Positions 1 to 5,388 of a stretch of DNA of 6,621 bases are shown here, piece by piece (position 1 is the first letter of the stretch; each line of letters starts with the position of its first letter). Source of the DNA: Euryarchaeota archaeon UBA10. Lineage in GTDB: Archaea; Thermoplasmatota; Poseidoniia; Poseidoniales; Poseidoniaceae. Location: assembly GCA_002498185.1 (NCBI GenBank), contig DAGO01000061.1, positions 6,649 to 13,269 of the forward strand, in the 5' to 3' direction. The notes under the pieces are model-generated. The model ran no database searches, was not told the DNA's origin, and saw only the letters and a program-made list of their open reading frames with translations. Both the position numbers and the translations under genes were made by a program.

Positions 1-27
1 AACAGGATTTTCAATGATTCAGAGGAG

Positions 28-369
28 ATGGTCGATTTGTTAGTCTCATTGGGTGCAGATATCAATACTGCAAAGACTCTGATGTGCCTTCACGTACACG
101 GTCCTTCCAAATCCAGCGAATTACAATCAAAATGCGACTTACGACAACCAGACGTTTCAATTTCGATTAACAAATTGAAGAAAATGGAAGTTATTCGCAT
201 CATTTCTTCAGCGAGTAAAGGCAGAGGTAGGCCTTCACACATCTATGAACTAGCAATGCCGCTCAACGAGGCGTTAGTTCCATTCAGAAGGCAAGCAAAA
301 GAAAGACTATCTATTCTTCAAAACCAATTATCAAGGCTTACCGAACTCGCCAACTCAGCTAGCGATTAA
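28..369 (+). CDS. Small winged-helix transcriptional regulator (COG4738-like), possibly 5'-partial
   Basis: This is probably a DNA-binding transcriptional regulator of 113 aa. Residues about 10-55 form a helix-turn-helix of the MarR/TrmB type: the first helices lie around DINTAKTLMCLHVHG and the likely recognition helix is LRQPDVSISINKLKKM (38-53). A basic wing follows with GRGRPSHIYEL (65-75). The C-terminal part (80-110) is a charged amphipathic helix, suited to dimerisation. The DLRQPDVS core and the GRGRP wing resemble archaeal predicted regulators of COG4738; this is from memory of the family. The start is uncertain. The frame is open to base 1 with no stop, and the purine-rich GAGGAG before the ATG at 28 touches the start codon, so it is too close to act as a normal ribosome site. 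Either the gene begins upstream of the window or this ATG is used without a leader. The TAA stop overlaps the stop of the opposing DUF357 gene. Its targets are unknown. Confidence 0.8.
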   Translation: MVDLLVSLGADINTAKTLMCLHVHGPSKSSELQSKCDLRQPDVSISINKLKKMEVIRIISSASKGRGRPSHIYELAMPLNEALVPFRRQAKERLSILQNQLSRLTELANSASD

Positions 370-659
370 GGCAGTGTGAATAGTTCATCATCACCATGCC
401 CATCCAGTAAACGCAATTTAACTCCAGCATCTATCCATGCATGTGCATAATTAATTGCGCCAAAAGCGCGAACATAGTCACCTGTGTCCATGAAATGCTT
501 TGCATCACTGGCATAATCGTCAGCCATTCGCAGTAATACAGCAAGTTGTTGTGACTCTGGGCTTCCTTCTTTTGGAATCGGAGTTGCTTTCTCTCTAGCC
601 ATTTTGGTGAGATTCAAATAATGATTTAATCTCTCTTTGGTTACCGTATCACTAACCAT
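366..659 (-). CDS. DUF357 family protein
   Basis: This 97-aa protein is predicted to be soluble and all-helical, and matches the archaeal DUF357 family (PF04010), whose function is not known. Family hallmarks visible here are an N-terminal helix with RLNHYLNLTKMA (10-21), a central MADDYASDAKHF (45-56), and the strongly conserved GDYVRAFGAINYAHAWIDAG (60-79). The protein is of normal family length with no signal peptide or membrane segment. It is the last gene of a minus-strand operon: the upstream propeller gene ends in TGA and this ATG follows at once (TGAATG), with a GAGGTG ribosome site inside the upstream gene's last codons, so its translation is probably coupled. Its TAA stop shares the palindromic TTAA at 366-369 with the convergent regulator gene. 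Family assignment is confident; the role is open. Context suggests a partner of the AAA+ and propeller proteins. Confidence 0.9.
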   Translation of the reverse strand: MVSDTVTKERLNHYLNLTKMAREKATPIPKEGSPESQQLAVLLRMADDYASDAKHFMDTGDYVRAFGAINYAHAWIDAGVKLRLLDGHGDDELFTLP

Positions 660-1688
660 TCAATCACCTCTCTGTCTTGCAAGTAAGCGATTTACGTCAG
701 ATGTCCGACCTAGGGATTCATACAAGTCAATGGCAAGGGAAATCCTACCTTCGTCTTCAGCTTCGCAAGCTCTCTTGAAAATCCTGCGCCTTTCCTCCCA
801 ATCGCTTGCCACCTTGGCTTCAGCAACCATTTTTTGCATTTCCACTCTTCTCAATTGAGATAGCTCTGGAGATTGCCATAATCTGACCAGCCCGTCTCTC
901 TTCACCGTAGCCATCGTATCTGCTGCTAGGCCTATCAGGAAGTCACCTAACTCTGAATTTGTAGATTTGATTGCGACATCCTCAGTCATGCAATGAATTC
1001 CTCCTTCGATGGATAGAACCCACCATCCATCTCCTGCTCTATGGGCTGAAAGCGGTTCGAGAGAGCGTGTATCGATCGTTTCTAGGCTATCCCAGCCGTA
1101 AGGGTGAGGTGAACCCTCCCATAGCATCCCATCTGCTGATTGCAGCAATATTTTCCCTCCAGACATTCTGCTTACCCAGGACCAAACTCTATCTTCCAAA
1201 AGGCGTTGAGAGTCCTCATTCGCTAGCCTAGCACATCTCAATTTGCCATCTTCATCTTGCCACATAAGGTGCTCTCGGTCAAACCAGCCGATCAATCTGC
1301 GAACTCCGCCTACGTCTAGACGTTTCAAACCGCGACCTTCTTGATTGAACACGTGCAATTGTCCTTTTCTGCAGGATAGAACCCAACCGCCTCCAGGGCG
1401 AGATAAAATGTCACTGAACCCACCAGTAGTTGACCTTCCTTCACCGATTTGGGTTCCGTCACTTACTCTAAGCAAATGGAATCCATGACCGCATAGTGCG
1501 CCGATTTTTCCTGAATCATGTGCAGCTGAATGAACACGGAATGGTAATGAGCGCTTCCATCTTTGATTCGTCTCCTCATCTAACAGAACCAATTCAAGCC
1601 CGCATGAGACCAGTAGTTCATTTCCTACATTGCATGCTGTAGAAATCAAATCAGGGGCTTGCCAAGACCTCGAAACAGACCAACTCAT
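660..1688 (-). CDS. Beta-propeller-like protein with helical C-terminal tail, middle gene of the AAA+ operon
   Basis: This 342-aa protein is hypothetical. Residues about 10-275 are beta-rich and show repeating units of small/aromatic-hydrophobic strand, turn with DG/GG/KG, then strand. Examples are GWVLSCRKGQLHVF (101-114), HLMWQDEDGKLRCARL (140-155), KILLQSADGMLW (179-190), GWWVLSIEGGIHCM (221-234) and TVKRDGLVRLWQSP (261-274). This resembles a six- or seven-bladed WD40/PQQ-type propeller, though the repeats are too diverged to count exactly. Residues about 280-340 switch to charged helices ending in EDEGRISLAIDLYESLGRT, which look like a TPR or propeller-associated helical tail. No signal peptide or membrane segment is seen, so it is probably a cytoplasmic scaffold. 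The start at 1688 is chosen because its ATG overlaps the upstream TGA (ATGA) and has GGAGG 7 nt before it; an in-frame start 24 nt further up (1712) lacks this support. Translation is likely coupled to both neighbours. Enzyme activity is not evident. Confidence 0.8.
   Translation of the reverse strand: MSWSVSRSWQAPDLISTACNVGNELLVSCGLELVLLDEETNQRWKRSLPFRVHSAAHDSGKIGALCGHGFHLLRVSDGTQIGEGRSTTGGFSDILSRPGGGWVLSCRKGQLHVFNQEGRGLKRLDVGGVRRLIGWFDREHLMWQDEDGKLRCARLANEDSQRLLEDRVWSWVSRMSGGKILLQSADGMLWEGSPHPYGWDSLETIDTRSLEPLSAHRAGDGWWVLSIEGGIHCMTEDVAIKSTNSELGDFLIGLAADTMATVKRDGLVRLWQSPELSQLRRVEMQKMVAEAKVASDWEERRRIFKRACEAEDEGRISLAIDLYESLGRTSDVNRLLARQRGD
665..670 (-). promoter_or_regulatory. Ribosome binding site of the DUF357 gene
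   Basis: On the minus strand GAGGTG (within GAGGTGAT, complementary to the 16S 3' end) lies 5 nt before the ATG at 659. It sits inside the final codons of the preceding propeller gene, which fits translational coupling. Confidence 0.6.
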
Positions 1689-3259
1689 ACAACCGCCTCC
1701 ATCATTCCCCATGCAATTAATTGTGCTCTAGCATCATTTGTGAGTTTGAACATCCTGGTTCTTCCTTTTTGTTGGACAGAAAGAATTCCTGCTCTATAGA
1801 GCCGGTTACTCATCTGTGACATCCTAGGCCTGCCTACATTCAATCTATCGCGTAAACGATTGTCAGAGGGAGAAAATTCTCTACTCGAAGCTACTTCAAC
1901 TAGGACCGCTTCACTCTTAGACAAATTTCTCAGAGTGTGGACGTCTAACGGGTTGCTTTCTTTCTGCCCTATAGTGGGCCTTCTCATTGCGGCCAATAAT
2001 TCTGCTAGCCCTAGTCCCTCTGGAACATTTAGAGCATCCAGTAATTGCGTGAATAGGCCCTCTACATCACCAACCGGTTGTGAAACATTCTCTAGTGATG
2101 CTTGTGAATCTGCGTAATCTTGGAAATCATCGGCCGTGAAATCTTCCAACCCATCTTCTTCGACATCCTGATTCTCTTGAACAAGCATTGCTTCTGGACT
2201 ATTTGAGATCCAAAGTTTGTTCGCATCAACCCCTTCTGGTTCTCTTGTAGGCTTTTTAGCGGCATTCTTGTCGAATGGTGGCGCTTCTTGCTTGTTTACC
2301 CTATTCCTCGCAGCTAGGGACCTAAATGCACCCATAGGAAGCGGGAACGATTGTGGAGAAGATTCTGCCACCATAATTTCGGGTTCTTTGGCTAACTCCT
2401 CCAAATCAAGATCAAATACAGGCTCTGTATCTTCTTCTTCGTTATCTTCCTGCGTAAATTGTTCTTCTTCGAAAACAGCATGAGCAATTTCCAGATTAGG
2501 TTCATCATACTTCATTTCCCTTGGGTTGGCTCTCTCCTCATCCACCATATCCCTCATCAAGCGCATTACCTTGGAAGGAGACCCTGATGTTTTTTCGAAA
2601 ACATACTCCAGTGCTTGCTGAGGCATTTCCCACGATATTTTCGACGCACTAGCAATTCTAGTCTGACACAATTCTTTGACCTGGGCAATATCCAATGGAT
2701 GAATTACATCATCGTGGTCAAATCGATTAACTAGAGCAGTAGGCCATTGTGCCCGCTGTTCAGTTGATAAAACGACCACAACCAATGCGTTAAGTCTCTC
2801 AAGAGGCGCAGTTAATGTCGAAAGCACTTCAGAGAGATGTTTCCCATCTACATTGGAGAAATCCAAGGAAATTAGAGGAATGGGACCCTCAAAACTCTCT
2901 GTTACACTGACAAGCCTTGACACCATTTCTTGTGTGCTAGATGGCACATCAAAACCAATTAAAGAAACAAAGATTTCATGGAGGATTTTGTGAGCATGTT
3001 CAGATGTTGGAAACATGTCTAAGTGGACACTTTTACTAGTTTCTTCGGACACACAACGCATCAATGAAGAGCGCCCAGAACCGTTCTCACCAATTAGCAA
3101 AACCATTCTAGCAGTTCTAGCTTTCAGGAATCTAGTCCATCTTGCACTAATCTCATCCCGCCCAATCAACATCCTCGATTGCCCTCTTTCCAAAGGGCGT
3201 GCTTTGAATGGGTTCTCTCTCAAGGCAGGGATGCCCAAAATCGGCACATCTTCGCTCAT
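1685..3259 (-). CDS. Degenerate AAA+/ORC-like P-loop ATPase with C-terminal winged helix
   Basis: This 524-aa protein has three parts. Residues 15-245 form an AAA+/ORC-STAND-like ATPase module: a GRDE box (33-36), a Walker A loop GENGSGRSS (57-65), a Walker B-like strand PLISLDFS (128-135), a sensor-1-like strand LVVVVLSTEQR (159-169), and a lid with TSGSPSKVMRLMRDM (224-238). The Walker A lysine is arginine (R63, codon CGC), and the residue after the Walker B aspartate is Phe (F134) rather than Glu, so nucleotide may be bound but hydrolysis is doubtful. Residues about 250-395 are acidic and low in complexity, probably a disordered linker. Residues about 445-515 form a winged helix (SKSEAVLVEVA, then RPRMSQMSNRLYRAGIL and a basic wing QKGRTRMFKL). 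The ATG at 3259 has no ribosome site but lies about 25 nt from a TATA-like box, so the mRNA is probably leaderless. It heads an operon with the propeller and DUF357 genes. It is not a canonical Orc1/Cdc6; the function is unknown. Confidence 0.85.
   Translation of the reverse strand: MSEDVPILGIPALRENPFKARPLERGQSRMLIGRDEISARWTRFLKARTARMVLLIGENGSGRSSLMRCVSEETSKSVHLDMFPTSEHAHKILHEIFVSLIGFDVPSSTQEMVSRLVSVTESFEGPIPLISLDFSNVDGKHLSEVLSTLTAPLERLNALVVVVLSTEQRAQWPTALVNRFDHDDVIHPLDIAQVKELCQTRIASASKISWEMPQQALEYVFEKTSGSPSKVMRLMRDMVDEERANPREMKYDEPNLEIAHAVFEEEQFTQEDNEEEDTEPVFDLDLEELAKEPEIMVAESSPQSFPLPMGAFRSLAARNRVNKQEAPPFDKNAAKKPTREPEGVDANKLWISNSPEAMLVQENQDVEEDGLEDFTADDFQDYADSQASLENVSQPVGDVEGLFTQLLDALNVPEGLGLAELLAAMRRPTIGQKESNPLDVHTLRNLSKSEAVLVEVASSREFSPSDNRLRDRLNVGRPRMSQMSNRLYRAGILSVQQKGRTRMFKLTNDARAQLIAWGMMEAVV
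1696..1700 (-). promoter_or_regulatory. Ribosome binding site deciding the propeller gene start
   Basis: A minus-strand GGAGG lies 7 nt before the ATG at 1688, within the last codons of the AAA+ gene. It selects the internal ATG (4-nt ATGA overlap) over the longer in-frame start at 1712. Confidence 0.7.
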
Positions 3260-3280
3260 GATAGCACTGGGATTTACTGA

Positions 3281-3297
3281 GTATATGATGTTTCAGT
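3281..3297 (-). promoter_or_regulatory. TATA/BRE promoter of the AAA+ operon (leaderless)
   Basis: Reading the minus strand, a purine-rich TGAAA (BRE-like) is followed by CATCATATAC. The centre of the TATA-like part (3281-3286) is about 25 nt before the ATG at 3259. This is the usual archaeal TATA-to-transcription-start distance and would put the start site on the A of the ATG. No Shine-Dalgarno sequence precedes that ATG, which agrees with a leaderless transcript. Inferred from spacing only. Confidence 0.55.
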
Positions 3298-3305
3298 TAC
3301 AAGTC

Positions 3306-3317
3306 CACCTTTAGGTG
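3306..3317. repeat. Short inverted repeat CACCT-TT-AGGTG, candidate operator
   Basis: A perfect 5-bp inverted repeat with a 2-bp centre lies between the two divergent promoters, about 10 bp upstream of the BRE/TATA of the AAA+ operon. Its position suits a dimeric winged-helix regulator. A 12-bp element can arise by chance, so this is only a candidate. Confidence 0.35.
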
Positions 3318-3328
3318 CCCGTTAATAC

Positions 3329-3412
3329 GCGTTAAATGAAATGCCAAAATGGCTATTTTTGCCAAATTAACACTTTGTTAACGCATTGTTAACGCGTTAG
3401 TCGAAGCGTTAA
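3329..3412. repeat. Cluster of TTAACGC motifs in both orientations
   Basis: Heptamer TTAACGC occurs on + at 3378-3384 and 3389-3395, and as GCGTTAA at 3329-3335 and 3406-3412, with a one-mismatch GCGTTAG at 3394-3400. The two + copies are part of an 11-bp tandem (GTTAACGCATT, GTTAACGCGTT), and 3390-3399 is a perfect palindrome TAACGCGTTA. Neighbouring copies are 11-12 bp apart, about one DNA turn, so a protein could bind on one face. The A/T-rich stretch 3346-3370 separates the lone left copy from the dense group. The dense group sits just upstream of the likely mvaA core promoter, a position suited to an activator or a repressor that blocks BRE/TATA binding. Confidence 0.6.
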
Positions 3413-3415
3413 TCG

Positions 3416-3428
3416 TCGGTTTATTCAT
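3416..3428 (+). promoter_or_regulatory. Weak TATA-like element of mvaA
   Basis: TTTATTC near 3420-3426 would place transcription start around 3447, leaving a leader of about 20 nt that contains the mvaA ribosome site. The match to an archaeal TATA box is poor. An alternative is CTATTTTT at 3353-3360, which would put the start site inside the TTAACGC cluster. Confidence 0.3.
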
Positions 3429-3451
3429 CAAGTAGACCCTATTGCCATCAA

Positions 3452-3457
3452 GTGGAG
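3452..3457 (+). promoter_or_regulatory. Ribosome binding site deciding the mvaA start
   Basis: GTGGAG has its GGAG core 9 nt before the ATG at 3467. The same GTG could be read as an in-frame start at 3452, but it has no ribosome site of its own. The protein from 3467 begins MPVDDSRL, which lines up with the N terminus of Pseudomonas mevalonii HMG-CoA reductase (MSLDSRL, recalled). Confidence 0.65.
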
Positions 3458-3466
3458 ACAAGCCGT

Positions 3467-4765
3467 ATGCCAGTAGACGATAGCAGGCTTTCTGGGTTCT
3501 ACAAACTATCAGTAGAAGATAGGAGGAATAAGGTTGCACAATTGTCGGGACTTTCTCCTGAAGAGATTGATGCCTTGGCTAGCCATGGCGAATTGAGTGA
3601 GCAAGCAGCGGATCGAATGATTGAGAATGTCATTGGAACAATGTCACTGCCAGTTGGAGTTGCAACCAACTTCGTAATCGACGGCAAATCCTACCTAATC
3701 CCATTTTGCGTAGAAGAATCAAGCGTTGTCGCAGCAGCTAGCAATATGGCCAAAAGGTGCCTTTCTAATGGTGGTTTCAAAACCAATAATGACGACCCAG
3801 TGATGATTGCTCAAATCCAGGTTTTGGATTTGCCCAATGTAGAGGAGGCTGCTGAAGCAGTCCTAACCGCAAAATATGAACTAATGGCTATGTGTAATTC
3901 CCTGCCTTCAACCATGATTAAGTTAGGAGGAGGGTGTAAAGACATAGTCACCAGAAGCATTGATTCAATGTCTGGAAGGATGCTAATCATCCATCTACTA
4001 GTTGATACCAGAGATGCCATGGGAGCAAATGCAGTCAATACAATGGCAGAACTCGTTAGTGGTAAAATCGAGGAAATCACTGGTGGCAGAGTTCATTTGA
4101 GGATTCTATCTAACCTAGCAACTCATAGATTGGCAAAAGTGGAAGCAACGTTCACTCCCGAGGAACTATCTGAAGATGGCACCAGAGAGAGTGGTAGCAA
4201 GATAATTTCTGGCATACTAGAAGCGCATCACTTCGCCATGGCCGACCCATACCGAGCAGCTACTCACAATAAGGGAATAATGAATGCAATAAGCGCTATT
4301 GCACTAGCGTGTGGACAAGACTGGAGAGCGATTGAAGCCGGCTGTCATGCGTGGGCTGCTGTCGAAGAAGGATCTTACAAATCGATGACTCGATGGAATA
4401 GAGATGATGATGGAAACCTAGTCGGAAGAATCGAGACACCGATGGCAGTAGGAATTGTTGGAGGTGCCTCAAAGGTACACCCTGCCGCTAGAGCCAACCT
4501 GTCTATACTCGGAGTAGAATCCGCTCAGGAACTGGCAGGAATAATGGCTGCAGCAGGAATTGCTCAAAATCTAGGAGCTATGAGAGCATTAGCAACTAGT
4601 GGAATCCAAGCAGGACACATGAAATTGCATGCGAAGAATATGGCCGTAAGTGCAGGGGCCATAGGAGACGAAGTTGAGCAAGTAGCCAATATTGTCAATG
4701 CCCAAAGTGGCCCAGTAACTCAACAATTGGTAAAGGACACACTAGAAAGCATTCGAAACGGATGA
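3467..4765 (+). CDS. mvaA: Class II 3-hydroxy-3-methylglutaryl-CoA reductase
   Basis: HMG-CoA reductase makes mevalonate from HMG-CoA with two NAD(P)H, the committed step to the isoprenoid chains of archaeal membrane lipids. The 432-aa protein is full length for the soluble class II family (about 430 aa) and has no membrane domain. Numbered from the ATG at 3467: the class II signature ENVIGTMSLPVGVATNF at 53-69, catalytic Glu84 in VEESS, the nucleotide-site motif DAMGAN (183-188), catalytic Lys269 in THNKG, Asp285 in GQDWRAIEAG, and catalytic His388 in GHMKLH, in the C-terminal flap region. All four catalytic residues are present. The position that aligns with NADH-selecting Asp146 of the P. 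mevalonii enzyme is Pro147 here, so NADPH use is possible. Class II enzymes in Archaeoglobales and Thermoplasmatales are known to be of bacterial origin. The gene stands alone, divergent from the AAA+ operon, and its TGA stop abuts the scpB stop. The upstream TTAACGC cluster may control it. Confidence 0.96.
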   Translation: MPVDDSRLSGFYKLSVEDRRNKVAQLSGLSPEEIDALASHGELSEQAADRMIENVIGTMSLPVGVATNFVIDGKSYLIPFCVEESSVVAAASNMAKRCLSNGGFKTNNDDPVMIAQIQVLDLPNVEEAAEAVLTAKYELMAMCNSLPSTMIKLGGGCKDIVTRSIDSMSGRMLIIHLLVDTRDAMGANAVNTMAELVSGKIEEITGGRVHLRILSNLATHRLAKVEATFTPEELSEDGTRESGSKIISGILEAHHFAMADPYRAATHNKGIMNAISAIALACGQDWRAIEAGCHAWAAVEEGSYKSMTRWNRDDDGNLVGRIETPMAVGIVGGASKVHPAARANLSILGVESAQELAGIMAAAGIAQNLGAMRALATSGIQAGHMKLHAKNMAVSAGAIGDEVEQVANIVNAQSGPVTQQLVKDTLESIRNG

Positions 4766-5374
4766 TTACTCATCTTCTCCAATATCCAAAGTAGTCTGAA
4801 CCCCACCTTCTTCGTCGGTTTCATCTCTAAGGGCAAGTTTACTTTCCATACCATCAAGCATGCCCGAAGTGGTAACCATTTCTCTGAACCATGCTTTGAC
4901 TTTCTTTCTATCCGTATGAGGACAGCCAAACATCTCAGAAAACCTGCGAGTGGTGGTTAGTCTGCGAGTATTTCCATCTCTTCTGCGCCCGATTAGGCCT
5001 GCTTGAGCCAACTCTCTGATGTGATCATACGCTCTTTGACCCAGTAGTTCTACTAACCTCGATTGAGGCATTGGTTGATGGTATGCAATCAATGCAGCAG
5101 CTTTGAGTAATTTTGGAGGTAATTCTGATTTGGTTTCTTTTGGAAGGTGGTCAGCAATACCTGGCTTTACTTCCATAGCCCATTTTCCTCCTATTTCTAC
5201 AACTTGAAGCCCTCCGCCTCTTCGGCGTTTTATCGTAGATTGCAGATTTCCAATTGACTCGAGGATTTCTTCTTCTTCATACCCTAGATTCTCAGACATC
5301 TCTGATACACTCAGTGAACGTCCAGCGCTGAATAGCATTGCTTCGAGTAAAGTTTCTAATGGTACTTCTGACAT
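4766..5374 (-). CDS. scpB: Segregation and condensation protein B (ScpB)
   Basis: ScpB is the kite subunit of the SMC-ScpAB complex. It dimerises and holds the central part of the kleisin ScpA, helping the complex to organise and segregate the chromosome. The 202-aa protein shows the usual two winged-helix domains: the first at about 5-75 (LETLLEAMLFSAGRSLSVSEM, then the wing GGGLQVVEIGGKWAM), the second at about 85-150 (KLLKAAALIAYHQPMPQSRL, the conserved GQRAYDHIRELAQAGLI, and RRDGNTRRLTTTRRFSEMFG). A tail of about 50 residues follows and ends acidic. The ATG at 5374 has AAGGAG 8 nt before it and lies 12 nt after the scpA stop, so the two are co-transcribed. Its TAA stop directly abuts the mvaA stop with no intergenic base. 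Confidence 0.95.
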   Translation of the reverse strand: MSEVPLETLLEAMLFSAGRSLSVSEMSENLGYEEEEILESIGNLQSTIKRRRGGGLQVVEIGGKWAMEVKPGIADHLPKETKSELPPKLLKAAALIAYHQPMPQSRLVELLGQRAYDHIRELAQAGLIGRRRDGNTRRLTTTRRFSEMFGCPHTDRKKVKAWFREMVTTSGMLDGMESKLALRDETDEEGGVQTTLDIGEDE

Positions 5375-5382
5375 GTAAATTA

Positions 5383-5388
5383 CTCCTT
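5383..5388 (-). promoter_or_regulatory. Ribosome binding site of scpB
   Basis: Minus-strand AAGGAG lies 8 nt before the scpB ATG (5374). Its first two bases are part of the scpA TAA stop codon, so scpB initiation is likely coupled to scpA termination. Confidence 0.65.

Noticed and set aside
1689..1712. Start at 1712 for the propeller gene
   Set aside because: The ATG at 1688 has GGAGG at 7 nt and the ATGA overlap typical of coupled genes; the extra eight residues (MGNDGGGC) look like read-through of the ribosome site region.
1860..2483. Two + strand open frames opposite the AAA+ linker region
   Set aside because: They are Ser-rich shadows of the acidic linker codons on the minus strand and show no domain.
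3015..3314. A + strand open frame of 99 codons overlapping the AAA+ gene start
   Set aside because: It is antisense to the P-loop region, has no family resemblance and spans the promoter region.
3343..3363. GCC-AAAAT-GGC and GGC-TATTTTT-GCC as hairpins or terminator
   Set aside because: The stems are only 3 bp and the region lies between divergent promoters, where no terminator is expected.
3452..3466. GTG at 3452 as the mvaA start
   Set aside because: It forms part of the GTGGAG ribosome site for the ATG at 3467 and has no site of its own; the N terminus from 3467 matches the family.
3260..3466. A replication origin beside an ORC-like gene
   Set aside because: The TTAACGC motifs are short and do not resemble origin recognition boxes with G-rich ends; no clear duplex-unwinding element is seen, and the neighbouring AAA+ protein is not a canonical Orc1/Cdc6.
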